From NCBI RefSeq assembly GCF_002995805.1, contig NZ_PVXL01000026.1:1-64000 (forward strand): a DNA stretch of 64,000 bases, in the 5' to 3' direction. The notes beneath the pieces were generated by a model, which saw only the letters and a list, made by a program, of their open reading frames with translations, did not search any database and was not told the origin of the DNA. Shown here one piece after another: positions 17,680 to 25,650 of the stretch (its first letter is position 1; each line of letters begins with the position of its first letter). The position numbers and the translations under genes were made by a program. Source of the DNA: Neomoorella stamsii (GTDB lineage Bacteria; Bacillota; DSM-521; Neomoorellales; Neomoorellaceae).

Positions 17680-18204
17680 TTAACGTATAACCCTTACCAC
17701 CTCTTCCAGGGAACGGCGCGGCCGCGGTGCTGGCGTCTGGTCGGGGTAACCCACCGGTATGATGGCTACCGGCCGCAGGTTGGGTGGTAAAGAAAGGACG
17801 CGGCTTACCTCAGCTTCACTGAAAGCCCCTACCCAGCAGGTCCCCAGGCCGTAGCCGGTGGCGGCCAGCATGAGGTTAGTGACGGCAGCAGCCGTGTCTT
17901 GCAGGCAATAAAGATTGCGGCCCCGTTCACCGTAAGCGGTGGCAGCCCTTTCCGGGTCGGCGCATACCACAATGACGACCGGCGCCCAGGCAACGAACTT
18001 CTGGCCCAGGGCTGCCCGGGCCAGGGCCTCTTTTAGATCATCCTTATAGATGCAATAGAAAAACCACGGCTCCACGTTACCGGCCGAAGGCGCGGCGCAG
18101 GCTGCTTCCAGCAGGCGGCCGATGGTAGCTTCGGGAATGGGGTCGGGCTTGAAACGGCGGATGCTCCGCCGTTCTTTAATGGCAGCAATTACATCTTTAG
18201 TCAA
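17680..18204 (-). CDS. Nitroreductase-family flavoprotein
   Basis: This 174-residue FMN-dependent oxidoreductase of the nitroreductase fold has the N-terminal RRSIRRFKPDPIP, the flavin-contacting AAPSAGNVEPW (about residues 36-46) and the C-terminal GYGLGTCWVGAFSE and IPVGYPDQ segments. Members reduce nitro compounds, quinones or flavins with NAD(P)H; the physiological substrate is unknown. The ATG lies at 18204, behind GGAGG on the minus strand (18212-18216). It is monocistronic, convergent with mrp and divergent from the Fe-S/cytochrome b pair. Confidence 0.88.
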   Translation of the reverse strand: MTKDVIAAIKERRSIRRFKPDPIPEATIGRLLEAACAAPSAGNVEPWFFYCIYKDDLKEALARAALGQKFVAWAPVVIVVCADPERAATAYGERGRNLYCLQDTAAAVTNLMLAATGYGLGTCWVGAFSEAEVSRVLSLPPNLRPVAIIPVGYPDQTPAPRPRRSLEEVVRVIR

Positions 18205-18389
18205 GGTCCAGGCCTCCTCTGGGCTGTATTTCCAGCAAGAATAAAAGTAGCATACCTTGCCAGGAAATGCAAGTCTTGGGCAGGAAGATGCAATTCCTGC
18301 TATAAGCTTTCCGGGGTATTATTACTGCAACAGGCCAGCTGATAAAATGGGGGCTGAATAAAGATTACCTTGTATTTCGCTAAATAATA

Positions 18390-18418
18390 TTGACGGCGAA
18401 TAACAAAGACCGTATTAT
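18390..18418 (+). promoter_or_regulatory. Promoter of the Fe-S/cytochrome b pair
   Basis: TTGACG (18390-18395), a 17-base spacer and TATTAT (18413-18418). About 90 bases upstream lies an inverted repeat, GCAGGAA/TTCCTGC (about 18280-18300), of unknown role. Confidence 0.65.
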
Positions 18419-18456
18419 AGTAATTGGAATTATAAAGGGGAGAGTGAGAACCATAC

Positions 18457-19434
18457 ATGAACAGGCGTGAATTTCTAAAACGCACCGCTGTTGCCGGTAT
18501 TGCCGGCGGGATAGCCCTCACCGGATTGAACAAGCTTGAAACCGCCTGGGCAGCTACAACACCGGTAGGTACGCTGATTGATTTGACCAGATGTGATGGC
18601 TGCGCTGATAAAAAATTGCCTGCCTGTGTGGTAGCCTGCCGGGAAACTAACCGCGACCGTTTTCCTCAACCGCGACCCGAAGACATCCGGCCTTACTGGC
18701 CCCAGAAAAAATTTGAAGACTGGTCCCAAAAGCAGGATGTAACCAACCGCCTGACCCCTTATAACTGGACTTTCGTCCAAAAAGTTGAAGTAGAACACCA
18801 AGGTAAAAAGGCAACTGTGTTTATCCCCAGGCGGTGTATGCATTGCGATAATCCCCCCTGTGCCAACCTGTGCCCTTTCAGCGCCCAGGAAAAAACGCCC
18901 GAAGGGCCAGTGCTGATAGATCCCAATATCTGCTTTGGCGGGGCCAAGTGCCGTGAAGTCTGCCCCTGGCATATTCCCCAGCGCCAGGCGGGCGTAGGTT
19001 TATACTTAAAAGTAGCCCCCAAGTTCGCGGGCGGGGGAGTAATGTATAAATGCGATCTCTGTTACAGCAGGATTACCAGGGGAGCCCTGCCGGCCTGCGT
19101 AGAGGCTTGTCCCCGGGGGGCCATAGCCTTTGGGCCTAAGGAAGAAATGCGTAAAAAAGCCCGCGCCAGGGCAGCCGCCATTAACGGCTATATATATGGG
19201 GAAAAAGAAAATGGCGGTACTTCTACCTTTTATGTTTCGGCAGTACCCTTTACAGTCCTGCACCGGGCTTTAATGGAGCAAAAACAGAGCCCCGGCTTAC
19301 CTGTGGAAGTAGAAAACTATCTTGAAACTGCCAATGGGCTGGCCCAGGGGTTGCTGCTGGCGCCGGTAGCCGGTGTCCTGGCAGCTGGCCTGGCAGTATA
19401 TAAAGGCATGAAAGGTGATGGGAATAATGAATAA
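18457..19434 (+). CDS. Tat-exported four-cluster ferredoxin subunit with C-terminal anchor (FdnH/HybA-like)
   Basis: This 325-residue protein begins with a twin-arginine signal (NRREFLKRTAVAGIAGG) and holds several cysteine motifs: CDGC (near residue 46), CMHCDNPPCANLCP (about 127-140), a modified CFGGAKCREVCP, and CDLCYSRITRGALPACVEACP (about 198-218). A C-terminal hydrophobic segment (about 295-313) anchors it. This is the layout of the electron-transferring beta subunit of membrane-bound formate dehydrogenase or hydrogenase. The next gene encodes a matching cytochrome b and overlaps by eight bases. No molybdopterin or NiFe catalytic subunit is adjacent, so the electron donor is unknown. 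Confidence 0.85.
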   Translation: MNRREFLKRTAVAGIAGGIALTGLNKLETAWAATTPVGTLIDLTRCDGCADKKLPACVVACRETNRDRFPQPRPEDIRPYWPQKKFEDWSQKQDVTNRLTPYNWTFVQKVEVEHQGKKATVFIPRRCMHCDNPPCANLCPFSAQEKTPEGPVLIDPNICFGGAKCREVCPWHIPQRQAGVGLYLKVAPKFAGGGVMYKCDLCYSRITRGALPACVEACPRGAIAFGPKEEMRKKARARAAAINGYIYGEKENGGTSTFYVSAVPFTVLHRALMEQKQSPGLPVEVENYLETANGLAQGLLLAPVAGVLAAGLAVYKGMKGDGNNE

Positions 19435-20095
19435 AAGCGGGCGCATTAAAAGGCATAGCCTCGCGGTACGGTTCGTGCACTGGTCAGTAGCCATTTCTAC
19501 CTTTCTCCTGATCTTCAGCGGCCTGGGGCAATTACCCCTTTACCAGCGCTATATGGTTGATAAGATTCCGGGCTTAACCTGGTCCTCTAATTTCCACATT
19601 ACCCTTACCCTGCATTATGTGGCGGCTATCTGGCTGGTATTTGCGGCTGCTTTTCATATTGTTTATCACAGCTTGCGCCGCGAGTTTACTATCCTGCCCC
19701 GTCGCGGCGATGTCAGAGAGTCTTTAATCGTTATCAAAGCCATGCTGGGGTTTGGTGAAGAACCTCCTGCTGATAAGTACCTGGCTGAGCAACGTGTGGC
19801 CTATGCTTTTATTGCCTTTAACCTGCTCTTGCTTATTGTTACCGGATTCATTAAAGCGATTAAAAATTTCCCGGGCATAACTTTTTCTGATACTCTTCTT
19901 GACTGGGCTACCAACCTGCATAACCTGGGAATGGTAATGATTATAGTCGGCATTATTGCCCATCTGGCGGCCTTTATCTTTAAAGCTAACCAGCCCCTTT
20001 TGCCCGGTATGTTTACCGGATACGTGGATGAGGAGTATGTCCGTAAGAGGCATTCTTTATGGTATGAAAAATTACAAAAGAAGTTAAGCAGTTAA
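19427..20095 (+). CDS. Cytochrome b subunit (formate dehydrogenase gamma / FdnI-like)
   Basis: About 222 residues with four membrane helices and the histidines expected for two b haems: RFVHWSVAIS (helix 1), LHYVAAIWLVFAAAFHIVYH (helix 2), and WATNLHNLGMVMIIVGIIAHLAA (helix 4). This is the quinone-reactive membrane subunit of the formate dehydrogenase-N/hydrogenase type. It would pass electrons between the exported Fe-S subunit encoded just upstream and the menaquinone pool. The ATG at 19427 has GGTGATGGG before it; GTG 19415 and ATG 19418 are less likely. A terminator follows at 20134. Confidence 0.85.
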   Translation: MNKSGRIKRHSLAVRFVHWSVAISTFLLIFSGLGQLPLYQRYMVDKIPGLTWSSNFHITLTLHYVAAIWLVFAAAFHIVYHSLRREFTILPRRGDVRESLIVIKAMLGFGEEPPADKYLAEQRVAYAFIAFNLLLLIVTGFIKAIKNFPGITFSDTLLDWATNLHNLGMVMIIVGIIAHLAAFIFKANQPLLPGMFTGYVDEEYVRKRHSLWYEKLQKKLSS

Positions 20096-20133
20096 ACATT
20101 AAATACCTTTGGCGAGTAGTTAATACCGCCCTG

Positions 20134-20164
20134 GCCCCGGAAGTAACCTCCGGGGCTATTTTTT
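20134..20164 (+). terminator. Intrinsic terminator after the cytochrome b gene
   Basis: GCCCCGGA / TCCGGGGC stem with a seven-base loop, then TATTTTTTA. Confidence 0.8.
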
Positions 20165-20267
20165 ATGCGGCCTGCTATGGTAAAATGAGGAAGGAATCTA
20201 AAATCAGTATATTTTCTTTCCACCCGGGATAATTTAAAAAAGCAGAGTAAAAAAGTCAACTTTAGCA

Positions 20268-20296
20268 TTGACAATACCCGAGTTAGTTGCTAAGAT
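20268..20296 (+). promoter_or_regulatory. Promoter of the isc operon
   Basis: TTGACA (20268-20273), 17 bases, TAAGAT (20291-20296). IscR-type regulators usually bind over their own promoter; the spacer contains ATACCCGAGTTAGT, a possible half of such a site, but no clear symmetric operator was found. Confidence 0.65.
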
Positions 20297-20336
20297 ATTA
20301 TTACCGAGGAAACCAGTAGGGATTGGAGGTGGTGGG

Positions 20337-20789
20337 GTGAAACTCTCAACGCGGGGTGAATATGGCCTGCGGGCCATGTTTGACCTGGCCCAGCATTACG
20401 GCGAAGGCCCCATCCCCATTAAAAGTGTGGCCGAAAGGCAGGATATATCCGAGCACTACCTGGAACAGCTCATTGCCGTTTTGCGCAAGGCCGGCCTGGT
20501 AAAAAGCGTCCGTGGCGCCCAGGGAGGATATATCCTCAGCCGCGACCCGGAAGAAATTACCGTAGGAGATATTATCCGCGTCCTGGAAGGCCCCATTGCC
20601 CCGGTAGATTGCTTGAATGCCGGCGAAGGCGAGGGTTGCGAGCGGGCGGAAACCTGTGTCACCAGGGACATCTGGGAAAAGGTGCGGGACAGCATCAGCG
20701 ACGTCCTGGACAGCTTTACCCTGGCCGACATGGTAGCCAAAGCCAGTAAAATGCAGCAGAATGACAAATACTACATGTATTATATCTGA
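20337..20789 (+). CDS. iscR: Rrf2-family regulator (IscR-like)
   Basis: 150 residues. A winged-helix repressor of the Rrf2 family starts KLSTRGEYGLRAMFDLA and has the helix-turn-helix ISEHYLEQLIAVLRKAGLV (about residues 38-56). Three cysteines near residues 91, 100 and 106 (DCLNAGEGEGCERAETCVT) are placed as cluster ligands, so it probably senses Fe-S status. GTG 20337 follows GGAGGTGG; the open frame upstream runs over the promoter. It leads the iscS-iscU-mnmA operon 21 bases before iscS and most likely controls it. CymR-type cysteine regulation is an alternative, but the ligand cysteines favour IscR. Confidence 0.87.
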   Translation: MKLSTRGEYGLRAMFDLAQHYGEGPIPIKSVAERQDISEHYLEQLIAVLRKAGLVKSVRGAQGGYILSRDPEEITVGDIIRVLEGPIAPVDCLNAGEGEGCERAETCVTRDIWEKVRDSISDVLDSFTLADMVAKASKMQQNDKYYMYYI

Positions 20790-20810
20790 GGAAAGAAAAG
20801 GGTGGAATTA

Positions 20811-21977
20811 ATGCGCAGGGTATATCTTGATCACAGTGCCACCACACCAGTCCGGCCCGAAGTACTGGAAGCCATGCTACCCTTTCTCAAGGACGAGGCC
20901 TTTGGCAATCCCTCCACCATTTACAGTTACGGCCGGGAGGCGAAAAAGGCCCTGGACGAGGCCCGGGAAAAGGTAGCCAGCCTTATTGGCGCCCGGCCGG
21001 AGGAGATTTTCTTTACCAGCGGTGGTACTGAGGCCGATAACCTGGCCCTTATCGGTACGGCTGCGGCCAATGAGAAAAAGGGCCGCCATATTATAACCTC
21101 CAGTATCGAGCACCATGCCGTCCTGCATACGGCTCAGTATTTGATGCGCCATGGCTTTAAAATAACCTTCCTGCCGGTAACACCGGAAGGCCTGGTGCGG
21201 GTAGAGGATGTCGAAGAGGCTATTACCGATGAAACCATCCTCATCAGCGTCATGCACGTCAACAATGAAGTGGGTACCATCCAGCCCATTAAAGAGATAG
21301 GACACCTGGCCCGGGAGCGGGGAATTATCTTCCATACCGACGCCGTCCAGAGCGTGGGCAAAATCCCCGTTAATGTCGATGAACTGAATGTTGACCTGCT
21401 CTCGGCTTCCAGCCATAAGATTTACGGTCCCAAGGGCGTTGGTTGTCTTTATATCCGTAAAGGCACCAGAATTAACCCCATCCTCCACGGTGGGGCCCAG
21501 GAGCGCAAACGCCGGCCGGGTACGGAAAACATGCCGGGTATTGTCGGCTTTGGCCGGGCGGCGGAACTGGCCGGCCAGGAATTGGATAGCGAAATGGAGC
21601 GCCTGAAGGGCCTGCGGGATAAGCTGATTGACGGTATTCTGAACCGGATTGAGGATGTGCAGTTAAACGGCGACAGGGAAAAACGGGTGGCTACCAATGC
21701 CAACTTCAGCTTCCGCTATGTGGAAGGCGAATCCCTGCTTCTGAGCCTGGACATGAAGGGCATCTGCGCTTCCAGCGGTTCGGCCTGTACTTCCGGTTCC
21801 CTGGACCCGTCCCATGTCCTCCTGGCCATGGGGATTCCCCACGAAGTGGCCCACGGCTCGGTACGCATGACCCTGGGCCGTGACAATACGGAAGCAGATA
21901 TTGACTACGTCCTGGAAGTAATGCCGGAGATAGTGGCCCGGCTGCGTTCCATGTCGCCTTTATATAATCAACGGTGA
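20811..21977 (+). CDS. iscS: Cysteine desulfurase
   Basis: This 388-residue pyridoxal-phosphate enzyme takes sulfur from cysteine as a protein persulfide for Fe-S assembly and tRNA thiolation. It begins with YLDHSATTPVRPEVLEAM and has the PLP lysine in SASSHKIYGPKG (about residues 200-211) and the catalytic cysteine in ASSGSACTSGS (about 322-332). The short cysteine loop is that of group I (NifS/IscS) enzymes. ATG 20811 has GGGTGG six bases before it; GTG 20802 is too close to the ribosome site. Partners iscU and mnmA follow, so it likely feeds both. Confidence 0.94.
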   Translation: MRRVYLDHSATTPVRPEVLEAMLPFLKDEAFGNPSTIYSYGREAKKALDEAREKVASLIGARPEEIFFTSGGTEADNLALIGTAAANEKKGRHIITSSIEHHAVLHTAQYLMRHGFKITFLPVTPEGLVRVEDVEEAITDETILISVMHVNNEVGTIQPIKEIGHLARERGIIFHTDAVQSVGKIPVNVDELNVDLLSASSHKIYGPKGVGCLYIRKGTRINPILHGGAQERKRRPGTENMPGIVGFGRAAELAGQELDSEMERLKGLRDKLIDGILNRIEDVQLNGDREKRVATNANFSFRYVEGESLLLSLDMKGICASSGSACTSGSLDPSHVLLAMGIPHEVAHGSVRMTLGRDNTEADIDYVLEVMPEIVARLRSMSPLYNQR

Positions 21978-22009
21978 AGAAACATCTCATCTGCGAAGGA
22001 GTGAGCAGG

Positions 22010-22387
22010 GTGTATTCGGAAAAGGTCATGGACCATTTTACCAATCCCCGTAATGTGGGCGAGATTGAAAATCCCAGCGGTGTCGGTGAAGTGGGTAACC
22101 CCGTTTGCGGCGATATCATGCGCCTGTACATCCAGGTAGAAGACGGTATTATCAAGGATGTCAAGTTCAAAACCTTTGGCTGTGGTGCCGCCATTGCCAC
22201 CAGCAGCATGGTGACGGAAATGGTCAAAGGTAAAACCATAGAAGAAGCCTTGCAAATAAGCAATAAGGCGGTGGCCGAGGCCCTGGACGGCCTGCCGGCC
22301 CAGAAGATGCACTGTTCCAATCTGGCTGCCGACGCCCTGCATAAAGCTATCGAAGATTACCAGAATAAGAGTAAGAAAGCATCCTGA
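22010..22387 (+). CDS. iscU: Fe-S cluster scaffold protein IscU/NifU-N
   Basis: 125 residues. A U-type scaffold on which Fe-S clusters are built. It shows the three ligand cysteines in their usual settings: GNPVCGDIM (about residue 34), FGCGAAIA (about 60) and MHCSNLA (about 103), plus the start YSEKVMDHFTNPRNVG. GTG 22010 follows AAGGAG with nine bases between; the frame is open a little upstream, but those residues do not fit the family start. It lies 32 bases after iscS. Confidence 0.95.
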   Translation: MYSEKVMDHFTNPRNVGEIENPSGVGEVGNPVCGDIMRLYIQVEDGIIKDVKFKTFGCGAAIATSSMVTEMVKGKTIEEALQISNKAVAEALDGLPAQKMHCSNLAADALHKAIEDYQNKSKKAS

Positions 22388-22441
22388 GATTCTTTTCACG
22401 ATGATGAGCTAATGTGACCTTCTGACTTCTAAATTCAGGGG

Positions 22442-23554
22442 GTGGCCAAAGCGGCCCGCAAGGAAAAAGTTATGGTAGCCATGAGCGGCGGCGTGGACAG
22501 TTCTACGGCCGCCGCTTTATTGAAGGAAGCCGGCTATGAAGTAATCGGCGTCACCCTGGACCAGTGGCCTGAGGGTACGCCGCCACCAGCGGGGGAAACC
22601 GGCTGTTGCAGTCTTGCTGCCGTCGACGATGCCCGCCGGGTGGCCGGCATCCTGGATATACCTTATTATGTCTTAAATTTTCGCGAGCTTTTTAAACGGG
22701 AAGTCATTGATTATTTTATCGCCTCTTACTTAAAAGGGGAAACTCCCAATCCCTGCATAGCTTGCAACCGCAAGGTAAGGTTTGATGCCCTTTTAAAAAA
22801 GGCCAGGGCCTTAGGTATGGATTATCTGGCCACCGGCCATTATGCCCGGCGTCTTTACGATGCCGGGCGGGACCGGTATCTTTTGGCCAGAGGACGGGAT
22901 GCCGACAAGGACCAGAGCTATGTCCTTTATTCCTTCACCCAGGAACAGCTGGCCCATATCTTATTACCCCTGGGAGAGTATACTAAAACTGAAGTGCGCC
23001 AAATTGCTAAAAGCTATGGCCTGCCGGTAGCCGAAAAAGCCGAGTCCCAGGATATTTGTTTTATCACTGAGGGTGATTACCGCGCTTACCTCCGCAGCAA
23101 GGTAGCGCAGGCTATAAAACCCGGCCCTATCCTGGATGTCAAGGGCCGGGTGTTGGGCCAGCACCGGGGATTACCTTATTATACCATCGGCCAGCGTAAA
23201 GGTTTGGGCCTGGCCCTGGGTAAGCCATATTTTGTGGTAGCCCTGGATCCAGAACGCAATGCTGTTATTGTCGGTAGCAAAAAAGACCTGGAGCGACGTG
23301 TTCTCTATGCCCGGGACAACAACTACATCCTCTGGGGGGAACTGCCGTCCCACGCCCGGGTAACGGCTAAAATACGTTACCGGGCCCCGGAGGCGGCGGC
23401 CACCTGGTACCCCCTGGAAGACGGCCGGGCCAGGCTGGAGTTTGACGAGCCCCAGCGGGCCATCACCCCGGGCCAGGCGGTCGTCTACTACCAGGGTGAC
23501 CTGGTGGTAGGCGGCGGGACCATCGAGCCTACCCAAGTTCCTGATTTCCGATGA
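22442..23554 (+). CDS. mnmA: tRNA-specific 2-thiouridylase MnmA
   Basis: About 370 residues. It makes the 2-thiouridine of U34 in tRNAs for Lys, Glu and Gln using sulfur relayed from cysteine desulfurase. It has the PP-loop VMVAMSGGVDSSTAAALL (about residues 10-27), the catalytic cysteine pair in NPCIACNRKVRF (about 101-112) and AESQDICFI (about 199-207), and a C-terminal beta-barrel. GTG 22442 sits tightly against GGGG; ATG 22472, with AAGGAAAAA before it, is an equally good start and would give MVAMSGG. Its place after iscS-iscU fits direct sulfur supply. Confidence 0.93.
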   Translation: MAKAARKEKVMVAMSGGVDSSTAAALLKEAGYEVIGVTLDQWPEGTPPPAGETGCCSLAAVDDARRVAGILDIPYYVLNFRELFKREVIDYFIASYLKGETPNPCIACNRKVRFDALLKKARALGMDYLATGHYARRLYDAGRDRYLLARGRDADKDQSYVLYSFTQEQLAHILLPLGEYTKTEVRQIAKSYGLPVAEKAESQDICFITEGDYRAYLRSKVAQAIKPGPILDVKGRVLGQHRGLPYYTIGQRKGLGLALGKPYFVVALDPERNAVIVGSKKDLERRVLYARDNNYILWGELPSHARVTAKIRYRAPEAAATWYPLEDGRARLEFDEPQRAITPGQAVVYYQGDLVVGGGTIEPTQVPDFR

Positions 23555-23636
23555 ATAGGAGAAATGCTAAGCGCATGCCGTTAACCTTCCCTGGTTATAC
23601 TAGAGGAAGGTTATCTTTTTTGGCGGAGGTTTGGCT

Positions 23637-24095
23637 ATGCCCAAGGGGAGGGAACTGGTTGGTTTACCGGTCATCAGCCAGGACCAGGGGGAAGAATTGG
23701 GCCGGGTCCAGGACCTCCTCTATGACGATAAAACCGGCATTTTAAAGGCCCTGGTCCTGGCCGACGGCAACTGGCTGCGGCAGCCCCGGGTGGTATCCTT
23801 TGAGGAATTGCGGGCCCGGGGACCAAAAACCTTTACTGTTGCCGGTGCAGAGGCCATCGGCCATGAACTGCCGGCAGGGTTCAGGCGCTGGCAGGATATT
23901 AAAGGCCTGCGCCTTTTAAGCCGGGACGGCCAGGAAGTGGGCCTGGTAGAGGACCTGGTAGTTGATCTTCCTTCCGGCCAGGTGAAGGCCCTGGAGATAT
24001 CTACGGGCCTGGTCAACGACCTCCTGGAGGGGCGCCAGGAAATTCCCCTCACCGGGGAGGTTAAGTGGGGTACGGATGCAGTAATCATGGATTAA
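23637..24095 (+). CDS. PRC-barrel domain protein
   Basis: 152 residues. Two PRC-barrel repeats can be seen, each with the pattern G-x-P/R-V/L-I/L-S-x-D-G-x-E-x-G followed by VxDLLYDDxTGxxKAL: residues about 7-60 (LVGLPVISQDQGEELGRVQD) and about 82-140 (IKGLRLLSRDGQEVGLVEDL). Such barrels occur in RNA-processing and photosystem proteins and in stand-alone forms such as the sporulation protein YlmC/YmxH; the role is unknown here. ATG 23637 has GGAGG seven bases before it. A mnmA-PRC order is common in Clostridia. Confidence 0.82.
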   Translation: MPKGRELVGLPVISQDQGEELGRVQDLLYDDKTGILKALVLADGNWLRQPRVVSFEELRARGPKTFTVAGAEAIGHELPAGFRRWQDIKGLRLLSRDGQEVGLVEDLVVDLPSGQVKALEISTGLVNDLLEGRQEIPLTGEVKWGTDAVIMD

Positions 24096-24126
24096 GATCA
24101 TTTTTTACCTATAGGGAGTGAGTTAA

Positions 24127-24276
24127 ATGTTAAACTGCCCCCATTGCGGGAGTAAGTCCATCGGTAAAATCGGGACCGATCAATATTACTGCTGGGATTG
24201 TTTCGTAGAATTTAACGATCACCGGGAAATCTTTAATGTCGCTGAGGACGGGACTTTAATAGCTCTGGAAGGGTAG
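24127..24276 (+). CDS. Small zinc-ribbon protein
   Basis: 49 residues starting MLNCPHCGSKSIGKIG, with the two cysteine knuckles CPHC and CWDC of a zinc ribbon (C-x2-C-x16-C-x2-C) and an acidic C-terminus. The ATG at 24127 follows AGGGAGTGAG. It lies 31 bases after the PRC-barrel gene and nine before the next small gene, in one transcript. The function is unknown; similar minimal ribbons often bind nucleic acid or other proteins. Confidence 0.7.
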   Translation: MLNCPHCGSKSIGKIGTDQYYCWDCFVEFNDHREIFNVAEDGTLIALEG

Positions 24277-24285
24277 GGGAGCAAG

Positions 24286-24474
24286 GTGGGCTTGAGCTTC
24301 TGGCGTGGTTTTATCGCTGGCAGTATCATGGGTGCCATAATCGGCAGTACCTTAAACTGGCCCCGGGAAACACCCCCATTCCAACAGAAACCAGTACCCC
24401 CTGCTCCGCTAGAGGAGCAGTTGCCGGCGCGATCCAGGGGAGTTGTCCACCGCCGTCCCCAGGGTAGACCTTAG
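24286..24474 (+). CDS. Small membrane protein (YtxH-like)
   Basis: 62 residues. One glycine-rich hydrophobic segment (FWRGFIAGSIMGAIIGSTL, about residues 5-23) is followed by a proline-rich and basic tail. This resembles YtxH-type small proteins. GTG 24286 follows AGGGGAGC. It lies between the zinc-ribbon gene and the AI-2E family transporter. The function is unknown. Confidence 0.6.
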   Translation: MGLSFWRGFIAGSIMGAIIGSTLNWPRETPPFQQKPVPPAPLEEQLPARSRGVVHRRPQGRP

Positions 24475-24486
24475 GTTGGGAAAAGC

Positions 24487-25524
24487 ATGACGGTCAAGCG
24501 GACTTTAAAAATGTGGCGCCTGGCCGGGGCCGGGCTTTTCCTGGCCGCGGCCTTGTTTTTTCTTTACCTTGTGCGCGAGATTTTGACACCTTTCCTCCTG
24601 GCGGCCTTCCTGGCCTACCTTTTAAAGCCGGCCATGGTAAAGCTGGAGAAGAAGGGTTTAAGGCGACCCCTGGCCATTTTACTCCTCTACCTGCTTATCC
24701 TGGCCCTTTCCCTGCCGTTATTTTTCTTTATTTTACCCCAGCTAATCCGGGAATTAAATGAATTTCTTACCCAGTTACCGGCCTTTACGGCCGAGGTGGA
24801 GGGGCTGGTCCAGGGTTTCTACCAGCGGTACCATCAGGTAGCCATACCTGCCGGCTTGCGCCGGCTTTTAGATGAATCTATCACCAATATCAGCGCCACA
24901 TTCCAGCAGAGCGCCCGTCAGGCCCTCCAGGCCTTGCTCGATCTCCTGGCCGGGGCTGCCAGTTTCCTCCTGGCGCCAATTTTAGCCTATTACCTCTTGC
25001 GCGATAGTGAACAAATCGGCCGGGCGGCCAGCCACCTGCTACCCATCCAGGTGAAAGAAGATGCCTTAGGCCTGTGGCTGGAGATTGACCGGGTTTTGAC
25101 CAGTTTCATCCGCGGCCACCTACTGGTTTCCCTGATTGTAGGTTTCCTAACCGGCCTGGGCCTGGCCCTGGTTGGTTCCCGGTATGCAGTCATCTTAGGC
25201 GTAGTAGTGGGCCTGGCCGATTTAATTCCCTATTTTGGACCGGTAATCGGTGCTGTTCCCGTCCTGGCCCTGACCTTGCTAGAATCGAAAAAAACGGCCC
25301 TCTACGCCCTGGCAGTCATGGTCATTGTCCAGCAGATAGAAAGTAGTTTACTGGCTCCCCGTATTTTAAGTGAAAGTGTCGGCCTGCACCCCCTGGTAAT
25401 TATCTTTGCCCTCCTGGCCGGCGGCGAACTCTGGGGGGTGACCGGCCTGCTCCTGGCCGTACCCCTGACGGCTATTGGCTGCATTGTGGTGAAATTTATC
25501 TGGGCGCGCCTGGTTAGCAGTTAA
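24487..25524 (+). CDS. AI-2E family (PerM-type) transporter
   Basis: 345 residues. A polytopic membrane protein of the AI-2E/UPF0118 family with paired helices at the N-terminus (about residues 10-50 and 57-80), a middle soluble stretch, and the conserved C-terminal block YAVILGVVVGLADLIPYFGP (about residues 232-251) and LHPLVIIFALLAGGELWG (about 299-316). Named for autoinducer-2 export in E. coli, but members also act as sodium/proton exchangers, so the substrate is open. ATG 24487 follows GGTTGGG. In Clostridia this gene commonly stands shortly before alaS; here about 5 kb of other genes intervenes. Confidence 0.87.
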   Translation: MTVKRTLKMWRLAGAGLFLAAALFFLYLVREILTPFLLAAFLAYLLKPAMVKLEKKGLRRPLAILLLYLLILALSLPLFFFILPQLIRELNEFLTQLPAFTAEVEGLVQGFYQRYHQVAIPAGLRRLLDESITNISATFQQSARQALQALLDLLAGAASFLLAPILAYYLLRDSEQIGRAASHLLPIQVKEDALGLWLEIDRVLTSFIRGHLLVSLIVGFLTGLGLALVGSRYAVILGVVVGLADLIPYFGPVIGAVPVLALTLLESKKTALYALAVMVIVQQIESSLLAPRILSESVGLHPLVIIFALLAGGELWGVTGLLLAVPLTAIGCIVVKFIWARLVSS

Positions 25525-25534
25525 TTTGACAGTT

Positions 25535-25581
25535 AAATTTTTACTAACCGGCAGGAATTTTGCTTTCAACGTGGAAATAAA
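25535..25581 (+). repeat. Degenerate copy of the upstream CGGCAGGAA element (copy E)
   Basis: AATTTTTACTAACCGGCAGGAATTTTGC is followed by a spacer and GTGGAAATAA. It shares the A/T-run, CGGCAG-GAA and GAAATA parts of the elements at 38731, 40780, 49790 and 58071, and also lies 5' of a plus-strand gene (the YgeY-type hydrolase). Confidence 0.45.
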
Positions 25582-25650
25582 TTAACTATAAATTAAAAAT
25601 GGCGGCCCAATTAAAGTCAAGTTAAGCAGCACTAAGAGGGGGAAAACCAG

